Source: Neopestalotiopsis rosae
Lineage: Eukaryota > Ascomycota > Sordariomycetes > Amphisphaeriales > Sporocadaceae
Assembly (NCBI GenBank): GCA_023078685.1
Contig: JALGAS010000010.1
Location: 496,001 to 560,000 of the forward strand
DNA length: 64,000 nucleotides
Direction: 5' to 3'
Under the pieces are notes generated by a model. It did not search any database, was not told where the DNA came from, and saw only the letters and a program-made list of their open reading frames with translations. Below are positions 35,065 through 47,100 of this stretch, piece by piece. Each line of letters opens with the position of its first letter. Positions within the stretch are counted from its first letter, which is position 1. Made by a program: the position numbers and the translations under genes.

Positions 35065-35680
35065 ACTCGCCCTATGTGCTACCATGGATTTTGCCGTGCA
35101 TAAGGGTCCTTGTACTCCGTATGTAGGCCTCGTACGCATAATCTAATGTGAAGAATTGATGCAAATGTGCACGTTCGATAGTCCGACGCATGAACATTCT
35201 TGAACACGATTACGAGGAATAATAATTATTCCTCTCGATTCCGCATAATCGGCCACTAGAGCGCGGCCGAATGCCGGTAGCGTTCCACGGCCCTGTTCTT
35301 GGCATTACGCGGCCGACAAGGAAGACGCAAAGGGGAGATCCACAACGGCCGGCAGTGATCATCAAGGCGGCAGCCAGTCTTGGATCTCCTTTGAAAACAA
35401 ATCAATTTGGTTGGCCGTTGATGATCCCGGCCGAGTCCACACGTACCTGCAGCACCTAGATTGCTCGATCAAGTATCCTAGTATGCCTGACGGATTGATT
35501 GATAACGTGCTGACTACTTATACTAAGAGGATTGCTAATGACTGCCATTGAGGGATGTTGATCAGGACTGGCGACCTCTGTTTCTCTTGTGTGCGTACAT
35601 CAATTTGCTACACGTGAAATTCCCGATCTTTGAAAAAAAAAAAAAACTTTTGTCCAGACGCACTCAGCAAAGCCGCCATC
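35065..35680. promoter_or_regulatory. Upstream region of the intradiol dioxygenase with four CGGCCG sites
   Basis: CGGCCG occurs at 35264, 35310, 35346 and 35428, within 170 bp and about 250-420 bp before the ATG. CGG/CCG inverted half sites are the classic target of Zn2Cys6 factors. A run of 13 A's lies at about 35634-35646. Confidence 0.5.
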
Positions 35681-36823
35681 ATGGTTCAAATCAAGACTGT
35701 CGCGGCCGCATTGGCCCTGCCACTCGCCCTTGCTCATCCGGGCGAAGACAAGGAGATGCTCAGAAAAGAGATGGCCTTGCGAAACGTTCAGCATGCCAAA
35801 GCCACTCGATCGCTGGCTGCTTGCCAAGACTCGCCTCAAGCCAAGGCTTTACGGTCTCGCGCAGCGGCTCGACGTCTGGCCAAGGCGCGCGATCTCCGGG
35901 TCAAGCGCGGACTAGACTCCGGTAGGGCTTCCGCAAGCACTTTATTGATGCATTCATACTGACCATGCACAGAGAAAATGAACCACCAAAAGAGAGATCT
36001 CACCAATCTCGAGATTTATTCCAACCTCAGCCATAACAAGACGACGAGCCTGGATTACACTCTCGACACACCAGAGGAGACTATTTTCGGTTCCAACAAC
36101 ACTTGTGCATTGGTGCCAGAGACAACCATTGGCCCGTACTATGTCACTGGAGAGTTCGTTCGCCAAGACATTACCGAGGGACAAGCCGGTGTACCAATGC
36201 ACATTGACATACAATTCGTGGACATGAACACCTGCGGCCCTGTCGCGGACATTGCCGCCGACGTCTGGCACTGCAACAGCACGGGCGTCTACTCTGGCGT
36301 GGACTCGGACGGCGAGGGCGGCCTCGACTCGACCTTTCTCCGCGGCGTGCAGTTCTCCGACGAGGACGGCGTCTCAGCCTTTGACACGCTCTTCCCCGGC
36401 CACTACGACGACCGCATCACGCACTTTCACCTCGTCGCCCAGCACAACTACACGGTGCAGCCCAACGACACGTACACGGGCGGCACTACGCTGCACGTCG
36501 GGCAGATATACTTTGAGGACGCCCTGGTCGACGCCGTCGAGGCCACCTACCCTTACAACACCAACGACATTGCCTTTACCAGCTGGGAGATTGACGGCTG
36601 GATGCTAGAGGAGGCAACCTCGGACTATGATCCCTACGTCGAGTACGTGCAGCTCGGTAGCGATCTGTCCGACGGACTACTGGCCTGGATCACGGTTGCG
36701 GTCGACTTGAGCAGTGATCATTCGGCTAACCTGACTGCTGCTGCGTCTTACTACGAGGGAGGTGGCGTTGCGCACAACAACAGCGACAAGGGTCTGCCGC
36801 CATCAAACCCGAATGCTTCTTAG
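35681..36823 (+). CDS. Secreted intradiol ring-cleavage dioxygenase, 363 aa
   Basis: Two exons, 35681-35921 and 35973-36823, making exactly 364 codons. The first about 18 residues (VAAALALPLALAHP) are a signal peptide. A basic region follows, then the catalytic domain with the non-haem Fe(III) ligands expected from TIGPYYV (Tyr), LFPGHYDDRITHFHL (Tyr and two His). Many NxS/T sites are present, consistent with secretion. The family opens catechol-type rings between the hydroxyls using O2. The product would be a cis,cis-muconate. A block at about 36240-36620 uses almost only G/C third positions. It is convergent with the tyrosinase gene, 226 bp away, and both act on phenols outside the cell. 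Confidence 0.93.
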
Positions 36824-37049
36824 ATGGATTTAGATAGAGGAAGATATCTTCGAAGAAACAATAACTCGACATTTTTCAATTTGACATGTCCCCGGTCCAA
36901 AACGAACGGCATATTCCAAAGTGAACTTGTGGTACAGAAGATCCACGCAGAGATTGATCAATATTGGAGCCAATAATCAAAGATTCGCGATTCTGGCGAG
37001 TTTGCGACCGTGCTATTTGAAACGACTATCTGAATATCACAATCTATAA

Positions 37050-38162
37050 TCAAATGTATTCCGCACAGATTAAGTCCCCACCAAGATCCATAACATCCCC
37101 AACCGTGGCATTGGGAGCGATGTTGGCCATCCACAGAGTGTGGTTCAGAGTCGTCGTGTTGTACGCATCTCCGTCATAGTCCATGATGGCGTCGCTGGGA
37201 AAGAGCCAGCCGTAGCTGGTGAGGCTGGAGAGCTTGGGGATACTTCGACCACCCATCTCGTACAGTCGGCTGGGGAGGTTGTCCTGCTGCCATCGCCACC
37301 AAAGTCGGTCCAAGTTAGTGTGGTGTAGGTGGAACAAGGGATCACCAGGAGATGCGGCTTGGTCCTCGAGCTGTGAAGTTGTTAGCTTGGTCATGAGAGA
37401 GTTGGGTGGTGGGTAAATGGAACTTACTGTTCCGCCGACAGCCAAGTGGGCAGAGCTGTGAGGATACTTGGACCAGCATGGCCAGGCTTCAGTATAGTTC
37501 ACCTTGGCAAAGCAGGCGTCCGAGTATGTGGTGTTGGCCCAGGCCCAGTACGAATCGTCATAGTCGCGACTGAGGCAGTATTCTGTGGTGTTCTTCACAC
37601 CCCAGAGCTGGTTGAGACGGAGTGTCGTATTGGCAAAGGCACCATCGACCACACAGCCGTCCTGCGTGGTGCCAAAGCTCAACTCATCGGATCCAAAGAC
37701 GGATGCATCTGCAAGAGACGTGCTGGCATCGGCGTCGCGCTGCTCGTCCCAGTACGGCTGCGCGCCCGTGTAGTTGCACTCTTCTTGCAGGAGCTTCTCG
37801 TGCACGCGCATGTAGAGACGGTGCCATGGAAGAAAGTCGCCGACGCCGTGAATGACGTTGGACTGGGTAATGTGTACCCAGTGCAGCTCGTCCCAGCGCG
37901 TGACGGCGCCATCAACGACGCCACCCTTGGCGGGCGACTCTATCAAGCATTTCTCGGCACGTAGATACTCGGCCTTTTCATCATCGGTCAGAGTATGCCT
38001 ACATTATTAGTGAATGATGTTATCACAGGTTGTTTGGAATACTTACCATGCTTTGCGTTGGTTGACCTGCGTGCAAGTTCCGTTGCCGGTGCTCGATGCA
38101 GTGGCGAGACATGCCGAAGCCAAGAGGCCGAGGAGTGCAAATCCTTTCCGCGCGAAACCCAT
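37050..38162 (-). CDS. Secreted tyrosinase-family copper oxidase, 335 aa
   Basis: Three exons, 38047-38162, 37428-37998 and 37050-37370, totalling 336 codons; the 57-bp second intron is in frame. A signal peptide (KGFALLGLLASACLA) starts the protein. CuA is seen in HWVHITQSNVIH and FLPWHRLYMRVHE. CuB is seen in PHSSAHLAVGG and DPLFHLHHTNLDRLWWRWQ. Family members hydroxylate monophenols and/or oxidise catechols to quinones. The short length without a C-terminal lid domain and the many N-glycosylation sites fit the small secreted ascomycete tyrosinases. It may prepare catechols or compete with the neighbouring intradiol dioxygenase for them. Confidence 0.93.
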
Positions 38163-38568
38163 GTTTGTTCCCGAGACGATCGTGAGGCCTATACAAACAT
38201 CCTTTCAATAATCAGACGACGATCTTTTTATATCCTTCATCGCTCCCGGAAGAATCTCCGTCGTGGAGAGATCGCCGTCGTTGCGATTCTCATATCCATC
38301 AAATTACGCGGCCTGTGGATGTACGGCAAAAGGGACACTGTAAAGATAGGGCCAGCAGGGCGAATAGGGCACATTGTGATTAAGCGCTGGCCCTGCTGAC
38401 TAGTGGCTATTGGAGCCGGAACTCGGGCGCTAGTATTCCCCCACCATCCGAAGAGCAGCAATACACTAGGCGACCGTTTTCGGTGTCGCGACAAGCTCTT
38501 CAGGTTCGATGTCGCAATTGCAATGTAACCCGTACACCTTACTCACGTGTCAGTCTATTTTGTGAAAA

Positions 38569-39075
38569 ATGCCCTCGAAGAGACAGTGCATGCTTCCTTT
38601 TCATTGCAATTTTTCAAGATGCGTGTCTAGATCCCGTCACGGAATGTGGGATGACCGGGGCTATAGGTACCCATACTACTACGAAGTTAGCACCTACCTA
38701 ATCCACCGCAAGCTCCATCTCTCAGGGATGGCCTTTTTGCATACTGCTGCTACAATACAAGATTGCCGAGCAAGGGGTCTTCGCCCCAAGCCGCTACTTG
38801 ATATCATACCCACCTTATTACGACGACTAGCCACTGAATTGAAAAGTCAAAAAGAGTGCTTCCAGGGAAATACGAGTTTTATTTGCGCGCATTGCCAACG
38901 CATGAACATCTTGCTTTGCAGTCAGGTCCAAGCCTGTTATCGTGCACTGGCTGGGAATGTGGTATCCAGTGTGCCTGCCAGTGTTTGGAACCACAGAAGG
39001 CATATATCTACCCAGCTATCTCTCGTCGGAAATTCTTTCAAGGACACCAAGCTCGTGAGTAACACGTTTGATTAA
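38569..39075 (+). CDS. Unrecognised ORF, 168 aa
   Basis: An open frame with ATG at 38569 and 168 residues, basic and fairly Cys-rich (FICAHCQRMNILLC near residue 105). No domain is recognised, and an overlapping frame of similar length exists, so this may be chance. It lies in the promoter side of the tyrosinase gene. Low confidence that it is a gene. Confidence 0.2.
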   Translation: MPSKRQCMLPFHCNFSRCVSRSRHGMWDDRGYRYPYYYEVSTYLIHRKLHLSGMAFLHTAATIQDCRARGLRPKPLLDIIPTLLRRLATELKSQKECFQGNTSFICAHCQRMNILLCSQVQACYRALAGNVVSSVPASVWNHRRHISTQLSLVGNSFKDTKLVSNTFD

Positions 39076-39639
39076 TTTTGAGAACGGATTGAGCATACTT
39101 CGTTGGCATTGCTAACAGCAATGCTCAATTGTTCAAGTGACACTATCCCTGTGGGAAAACAGTGCCTGGGCGAATGACGAGAAAAAGCGGAATATTTTCA
39201 AATCATTGCCGATCATTCTATGTATTTGAAATCGATTTATTCACATGTTACTTATCATAGAGAAATAGGCAATACGATCTTGTTAACCTGACTCTCTCAC
39301 TTGAATTATTACGTAAAGATATATGTGCTTCTGAAGTAACGAGAAAGTCTGAATTGATTTTTTCGAGCTATTAATGAGATATGCTCAAGTGCTATCTTTT
39401 GTATCCAAGCAGGTGATGTGCGGTAGGTAATACGTATATAGGAATTAATCCATGTTAGTGTTAGTGGCGAGACTGGTCACGTATTCATTACTTTCTGCGG
39501 CGCACGAATGCGCATTACCTGCGGCCGGCCGGTCGTGCTATCCCGGGGCCTCGGCGATGCAAGACTAAGCGAACCTGAATCAGCACAGATCGACCTGATC
39601 TTTAAAGATGCCGGACTGTGCATGCACAATCTTGGCAAT
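39076..39639. other. AT-rich intergenic DNA, 564 bp
   Basis: Mostly AT-rich with no coding character. Two overlapping CGGCCG sites lie at 39532-39541. Confidence 0.4.
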
Positions 39640-40060
39640 CACTCTCGTTTTCCTGACTTACATGCGGTCACTTGATTCAAAAATACTTTCTCTATTATAG
39701 CACATCCGTCCATTTGCCTTGATGGCCTCAGAAAGGTCCGCAACGATTTTTGAAGTAACGTGCGAGATCCGTAGACATCACTCGACTCAACGGCCTCGAC
39801 CAAAAGGAACATATAACCCACGACATCATGGCCCTCCCGCATAGCCCACTGCAGAGCAGTCAGTCCAGAGCTGTCCAGTAGTCTCTAGTCTGCTCCCCAG
39901 TTGTAAAGGTTTTGTATGACTTCCAGGTGTCAACTGTAAGAAGCGTTAAAAGTAGTGTCCTTCCATCTTCACCCCAACTGTGACGTGGCGTAGTATGACC
40001 CGCGGTAGATCACCTGCTCCGGTATATTAGCTAGCTCTTCAGTGCATCTCTTTTATAGCT
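39640..40060 (-). pseudogene. Decayed ankyrin-repeat tail of the HET gene
   Basis: The minus-strand frame reads HLEVIQNLYNWGAD and then DSSGLTALQWAMREGHDVVG, an ankyrin-type repeat. It is broken by TGA at 39930-39932 and TAG at 39885-39887. It lies just downstream of the stop of the repeat region at 40104 and on the same strand, so it was probably the C-terminal part of the HET protein. No function is expected now. Confidence 0.65.
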
Positions 40061-40103
40061 CTATAGGATCAAATCAATCTACTTTTGTTTCGTTTACGAT
40101 CAC

Positions 40104-41390
40104 TTATACCCCTTCGTTTTGGCTTAGTTGGCTCAGGTCAGACCAACAAGCTGTTTCAGCATCCGTCTCGACCTTCTCAAGAAGCAGTAGCTTTACTTCT
40201 TCTGAACTTCCAGATATTGCCGCACCTTCCAATGCCATATATTTTATTGCGCTGAGGGTAGCGACATCTTTTCCCTTTTCGAAAAGCAGCTTTATTATCT
40301 CCTGGTCGAATTTCCAATTCCCAGCAGCCGCTGTAATCACGTTCTCAGTTATCGGAACCTGATTTCCTCTCTTCTCAAAAAGCAGCTCCATAACCTTTAG
40401 ACCGTAGTAACCATTCCCAGCAGCCGCCTCTGTGACTTTCTCTGTTATCGTAACCTGATCGCCTCTCTTCTCAAAAAGCAGCTCCATTGCCTCCGGAAAA
40501 TTTGTAGCAGCCGCCATTACCACGTTCTCTGTGATCAGAATCTGATCTCCTCTCCTTTCAAAAAGCAGCTCCATTGCCTCCGGACAATTTGTAGCAGCCG
40601 CCATTACCACGTTCTCTGTGATCAAGATCTGATCTCCTCTCTTCTCAAAAAAAAGCTCCCAACCGCGATTCCAATTCTCAGCAGCCGCTGTGATCACGTT
40701 CTCTGTTATCGGAACCTGATCTCCTCTTTTCTCAAAAAGCAGCTCCATTACCTTTAGACCGTAATAACTATTCCTAGCAGCCGCCTCTGCAACATTCTCT
40801 GTTATCGTGACCTGATCACCTCTCTGCTTAAAAAACAGCTCCATTACCTCCGGATGATTTGTGGCAGCCGCTATAACCACGTCTTCTGTGATTAGGTCAT
40901 GATCGCTTCGCTTTTGCAAAAGCATTTCCATTAATTTCCGGCCGCTACCTATATTCCCAGCGGCCGCCGTTAGTCCTTTTTCTGTAGTTAATCGGAATAC
41001 AGTCTCCCCGCTTCTCGAAAAGCAGCTCCATTATACCTTGCCCATTCCTATTTCCAGAAGCTGCCTCCGCCACACTCTCCGGGATCGGGATATGATCTCC
41101 TCTTGTTTCGAAAAGCAGTTCTAGTACCTTGAGGCCATTCTCTTGGTTTTCAGCCGCTGCCTTTACCACTTTCTCTGTAATCGGGACCTGGTCTCCTCTC
41201 TTCTCAAAAAGGAGCTTTATTACCTCCGCACGATTTGTAGCAGCCGCTACGGCCACGTCCTCTGTGACTGGAACCCGATCTCCTCTTTCCTTGAATAGCA
41301 GGTCCATCATCTCCTCGGCATGCCACAAGTTCTTGGCAGCCAGTCTGACCACACGCTCTTCGGCTATTTTGATTTTACCCCTTACAATTA
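40104..41390 (-). repeat. Array of about twelve 29-33-residue repeats
   Basis: The consensus is roughly N-x(2-6)-MELLFEKRGDQVPITENVVxAAAx. Two adjacent units near 40500-40640 are almost identical at DNA level. The repeats resemble the short helical units that Pfam lists as DUF7104, frequent at the end of HET and NLR-like fungal proteins; the family name is from memory. Confidence 0.85.
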
Positions 41391-43349
41391 TCATATTATC
41401 TTCCTGACCAGTCGCCATCAAATCTGCTGTATCGAGATTAGGATCTAGGATTTCTCCGAGATCAATCAACAACTTTGCGCTCTTCATGGTCATAGACTGG
41501 AAGACATACGCAAGTTTTCCATGTATATCGAGATAAAGTAGCAGAGCATCCGAGCTTTTGATAAGAATAGATGCGAGTATATCCCAGACTTGTTTTTTCT
41601 CGCTGTCGATATATCGGAAAAGTCTTAAGTACTGCATTATGCTTTGACTCAGCCATGCAGTCATTCCAGCCGCCCTAGCGCGCCGATATATACCTTCATA
41701 CCGCTCTTCGGCCTCATGCCTACGGCCTACCCGCAAAAGAATATAGACATTCTGTGCTGCGCGGTCTAGTTCGTCCAAACTAGTCCCGGTGGGTTGTTGC
41801 TGGTATAGTTTTTCCAGTTTCAGCAGCGTTGATTCTGTCTTTTCACACATATACGCGTCGGCAGCGCCACTAAAGACATTTTGGTGTCTCGCAGGTGTGC
41901 CCATCTCTCGGAACGTGGTTTCTGCTGGCAACAAATTAGGAAATCGTGAAGTCGTCTCTGTTTGTGGGGTCCAGTCCCATATAAGCAGCAGTTCGTACTC
42001 GCTGATCTTGTCCTGATCTTGGTCTTGCGGTACGGACCCGGTCTGCCAACGTCCAGAAGTTGTGATAACTTAACACTGAGGAAATCGGTTTCGAGCCTTA
42101 AAATGGCAATATTCTGGCCCCCTTCGAGGAGGCAGATGATGTCTTTGGGTTGTACCGGGACTGCCGAGGTCGGGACGATCCATTCACTTTCCTCACGGTA
42201 GTGCCAATCTGTATGATGGGATTTAATAGCCAGCACGTGCATATCGTAGCGATGCTCATCTGGTCCGATAGATGAAACATGGCCAAGAATCCTTCCTCTG
42301 ATTCTAATTGCTGCAATATCGGTAGCAACGACTTCGACGTTGGCTTTTACTCCAAACACATATTGAGCCAAATTGCCAAGGACTCCATCCCAGGTCATAT
42401 CATCAGAATAGTTTGGCAGTAGGTCCTCTGGTATATCTCCCGAACACATTCCAAGGAGCGCATAAACCTTGTCACGTTGGTCCGTGGCCTTGCGGTTCCG
42501 ATACATATCGATCAACTGTCCGAGAGGTTGGATATTCAAGGAGGACATCGGAGACTCTTCTTGCGATGGTTGACGGGTTTGCTTGCTTAGACGAAAGATT
42601 GAACGTCTGATCAGGTAAACAATTGAACCAACGTGATTTTGCAGGTCTGAAAGTTTGCCAGATTTGTGCAATACCTGCAACCCCATACAGAACGCGTACC
42701 CATCAATGCTTGTGCCGCCACACACCAGGACCACGTGCTGAGCTGCGGCAACTTCTTGAAGCACCTAAATATGGTAAATTAGCAGTTTGATGCCGACAGA
42801 AATGCAAGAGCCTACCCAAATTCGCTTGAACCAGTCTCTCGCAAGGAGCTTACGTAGAGGTTCCAAAGAACCTCTAGATACCTCGTGTGGACCTTCATCA
42901 GCTCCTGCATCGGCCAAGGAATAAAGCGCTGCATCTGATCCATCCGCGTATTCGCCAAGCCAAACTTTTACACGACTCGCTTTACTGTAGACAGTTGACA
43001 TTCGCTGAACTTGAACCGACTTCTCTGCGTCATCCATTTGGTTGATACAGATAGCATCTACCCATAGACTTCGATCAGCATAGTGACTACGCAAGCGCAG
43101 TAAGGCAGCATAAAGGCTCTCTGTGATATAGAGCTTGCGAGTTCCGATCCAGATATGTCGAGGCTTTTTGTCGTCGCCCCACACGTAGGACAGCGCCTCG
43201 TAGCAATGCATATCCCCATCGCATTCCTGCAGAGGATAGTCGACAAGCTCGCCATGCAAGTCGGCGAACTTGGATTTGCTGGCTTTGAGAGTGAGCAGAC
43301 GAATATGCCCCGGAGTTGGAAGGGCTGTATATGAATGCTCCCCGACCAT
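40104..43349 (-). pseudogene. HET-domain protein with short C-terminal repeats; apparent frameshifts
   Basis: Exon 1 (42816-43349) carries the heterokaryon-incompatibility domain: YEALSYVWGDD near residue 50, SLWVDAICINQMDDAEKS near 95 and ARDWFKRIWV before the intron. It continues at 42764 with VLQEVAAAQHVVLVCGG and KVYALLGMCSGD. The continuation into ISEYELLLIWDWTPQT (near 42010) needs a one-base shift, or a weakly supported 62-bp intron (GTTAAG to GATCAG). A second shift near 40985 is a single extra A within CIPI-TEKGL. With both shifts ignored the protein would be about 1050 residues ending in the repeat array. HET proteins trigger cell death in vegetative incompatibility. Sequencing error is a possible cause of the shifts. 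Confidence 0.82.
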
Positions 43350-44105
43350 GATTGCCGGAATGCGGGAATCTCAGAGAATGCGTCGCTCTTGCAGACCTTG
43401 AAATGCTCTTCCACCCTTCTGGGGAAGCTAGAGTTCCGAGGACATAGGTGACCTCATATTTTCATAGTGAAGACTTAGTTCTTGATTTTAGCTACTGTGC
43501 ACTTCTGAAAGCTTCGGCAAATTGAGAGGAGACGAGATGAACAAAAATCTAGTTGGGGTTCTGAGCAGTTTGGTGAAGTCGGGCTGACTCGTTGCGTTGC
43601 ACAGCCCCGCTGCCCTGGACTTTTGGTCTTTTCTCCCACCTGCTTTCTGCCTTGCGGCCTAACCTGCAAAAGCGCCTCCGGCCACATCGTTTGTTCGGTC
43701 TTTTGGGTGACATTCTCCCTCAGGAACTGTACTCCTCGCTAGAGTACATACTGAAAGGGGGTCCGATACAATTATCGTCTATCACCTGAGGTCCTGAAGC
43801 AGAAATTACTATCTTTCAAAACACATCTCTCAACGGAACAGATTGAAAGGTGAAAAGAATGAACAAAAAAGCTTGGGAAGAAATATAGATTAGGTCTATC
43901 GAGCTACAAATGAGAGAAGCTCAAAAGCCACTTAGCATGTTCAAACAGATGATCTAGGGTCCTTATTACATATTGACGCTCTTGCGACAGCTTCAGATAG
44001 TAAAAAACAGAGACTTAAGAGCTGAGGTTTTCGTAAGGTATTCGATAAGTTTTCCATGTTGAAGTTAACATTAATGTTTGTATTCGAATCGCCCTTACCG
44101 TTCAC
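43350..44105. other. Intergenic, 756 bp
   Basis: Promoter side of the HET gene and 3' side of the oxoprolinase. Only short chance frames. Confidence 0.45.
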
Positions 44106-47100
44106 CTAGTTGCTGGCTTCCTGGGCTAATTTAAACTGACTTACAAACCTCCTCTCGACGCCATTGACCTTGACCGGATCGATCGCCGTCTCGCCATCAT
44201 CTACAGACCCCCAAGCTCCACCACCAGGCGTGTCAATGACGACCCAATCCCCCTTCTCGACCTTGAAGTCCTTGCGACCTCCAAGGCGGCACCATCTACC
44301 ACCTTGTTCCTTCTTGACAAGATAGTTGACACCTGATTTGCCGTCCTCTCCGCCAAACATGCCATAGGGACGAGTGACCCGCCTCTCACTCACGACACTG
44401 GCGCCGGCGTCTCTGCGGAACTCGTAAATCCTCCGGATGCCATTGCCGCCGTTCCACTTGCCGTGCCCACCAGTACCCTCGCGGATCTCAAACTCGCGAA
44501 GGACGACCGGGTATCGCTTCTCGAGGATCTCGGGATCCGTGATGCGGGTATTGGTCATGTGAATGTGCACACCGCTGGTGCCATGCCAGCCCGGCCCGGC
44601 GCCGGATCCGCCGCAAATGGTCTCGCCAAAGCCGAAGCCGGATCCGGGAATCATGTCGCCGGTGGCGGGATCGCGATCGCCGTCGATGCCGAAAGAAAAG
44701 ACGTTGCAGTCACCTTGACTGGCGGCACAGGCCGCAAAGGCCTTGATGACCACGTCGGTTACGCGTTGGGATGTGATGGGGTTGCCGGCGCAGACGGCTG
44801 CGGTGGGCGACGGGTTAAGGATACTTCCCTCGGGGATGATGAATTTCAAGGGTCGGAGACAGCCCTCGTTCAATGGAATGTCTTGATTAATCAGGCATCT
44901 AAGCACGTAAAGAGTCGCGCTGCGGGCAATGGCTTGCGGCGCATTGAACGAGTGATAGCCCTCTTCGCCTGTACCAGTCCAGTCAAAGTGAGCAGTGGCG
45001 GCCTCAGGGTCAATGGTAATGGTCAGTTGGATGGGGGTCCCGTCATCCATGTAATCAATCGCTGTCAATGGCTTTCCTCCCGTCTCGGTATAAGTTCGTA
45101 GCAAGAATTCCTTGACACACGCCTCTGCATTGGCGGTGATGGCGTGCATGTTGAAATGAACGACTGCCAGACCTCGCTCAGCAATCAGTTCGGACAGGAG
45201 CGCCGCGCCCTTTGCATTGGCGGAAACTTGAGCCTTCAAGTCATTGATGTTATCGGACAGCTTTCGCGTTCCAGAGCAGCCTGGAAACTGGGCTGGATCG
45301 TGTAGCAGCCATTTGGTGACGCCCTCTTCGTCAAACTTGCCGTCCCGTACCAGGAATTCCGAAACAATGGTTGCGCCCTCTTCAAAGAGCTCAACACTAC
45401 CAGCTGGCATGGAGCCCGGAAGTATGCCGCCGATTTCTTGATGATGGCCTCTTGAAGCAGTGTAAAAGATGATATCCTTCCCAGACTCGTCGAAGACGGG
45501 TGTAATGCAGGTAATGTCTGGCAAATGCGTTCCGCCCGATATGGGGTGATTGGCCACGATCACGTCGCCCGGCCGTAGTTGTCCCTCGTAATGCTTGTGC
45601 TGATACATGACGGCTTGCTCCATGCTTCCCAGATGGACAGGTACGTGACTGCGAGAAGAAGCATATTAGTACAGATGCTTAGGAATATAATATTTCAAAA
45701 GAAACTCACGGTGCGTTTGCGACCAAGCGGCCATCGGGACCAAAAAGTGCGCAGCTGAAATCAAGCCGCTCCTTGATATTGACAGAGACACTAGTCTTTT
45801 GCAGGGCGTGTCCCATTTGCTCTGCAATGCTCATGAATCTGTGCGCCATGACTGTGAGTTGAACCGGATCGACCGTCTTCTGCTCTGTCGCAAGTCCTTC
45901 AGACAGCTCTGGTGAGGATTTGCGATCCAGCTCAATGACCACGTGCCGTTCAAGAATGATGGCCTTGGCCTTTGGTGCCACAACGATTGTCTGCGTCTCG
46001 TCCAAGATGATCGCAGGACCTTGCACCATGTCACCCTTACTCAACGACGTGAGGAAATAAAGTGGCGCATTCGACCATCCGCCGCCAAAGTACACTTGAA
46101 CCTGATCGGATACTTTGTCATTCGAAACGAGCGTGGGTGAGCTGGTCGCGATTTGTGCATCCAAGGCGAGTTCAGGTTCAATTGCCGAACTGCGGACCGT
46201 AGCTCGGACTCGCACATTCTCCGCCAGAATCTCTCTACCAGGCATGATGAAGGAGAATTGCCTCTTGTGTTCGGCGACAAAGGCTTCAGCCCAGGATGCA
46301 CCAGATTCGGGTTGCGGAATCATGAAGGTCGTGTCCGATCCAGCATACCGGAGATTCAGGAATCGCTCAAAGCTTAGGGCGCCTTTCGGAGCTCCATCTG
46401 CTATCAGCTTCTCGGTAGCCGCATTTTCCAGACCTGCCAAGCGCTCTTGGAGGTTATCGAGGCCGGTCTGGAGATCAGCCGAGCAGGGTTCCTGAATATC
46501 ATGGACAAGATCTGCCAAGGCCATGCCATAGGCTGAGAGAATTGACGAGTAACGATGGATTAAAATGCGATCAATTCCCAAGTTATCAGCAATTGCCTAT
46601 TCATGTCAGCTTTCGTTCTGAAAACGAACGGCTATCGGGTACTCACACAGGCATGTTGACCTCCGGCGCCGCCAAAGACTGCCAACTCATGGTCAGAGGC
46701 CCGGTAGCCCTTGGCTTCAGTGAGTGATCTGATCGGTCTGCACATGGTTTCATTTGCGACATCAAGGAATCCTAGCGCAAGGTCCTCAATTGTCTTTGGC
46801 TTTCCACCGCCCTCTGCGATGTCTGCATTGACCTTTTCGAGCAGCTCTGCAAAGGCAGCCCTAGATCCATCAGAGTCGAGCGGCTCGTTCTCATTCTTGC
46901 CGAATATCTTGGGAAAGTACTTGGCCTGGAGTCTTCCGAGGACCAAGTTGGCGTCTGTCACTGTCAAGGGTCCTCCTTTTCTGTAGGCTACTGGACCTGG
47001 GTGGGCGCTTGCTGATTCGGGTCCAGCCAAGAACAGTCCATTCTTGTACGAAAGAATACTTCCGCCGCCTATTAGTGTTAATGAATAGTTCGCAAAGTGT

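Noticed and set aside
37446..37964. 172-residue frame antisense to the tyrosinase
   Set aside because: The opposite strand encodes the copper sites; this frame has no independent support.
42000..42070. 62-bp intron to explain the HET frame change
   Set aside because: The donor is weak and no good branch site is seen; a one-base indel explains the data equally well, so it is left open.
44463..45101. 212-residue frame antisense to the oxoprolinase
   Set aside because: Shadow of a well conserved coding exon.
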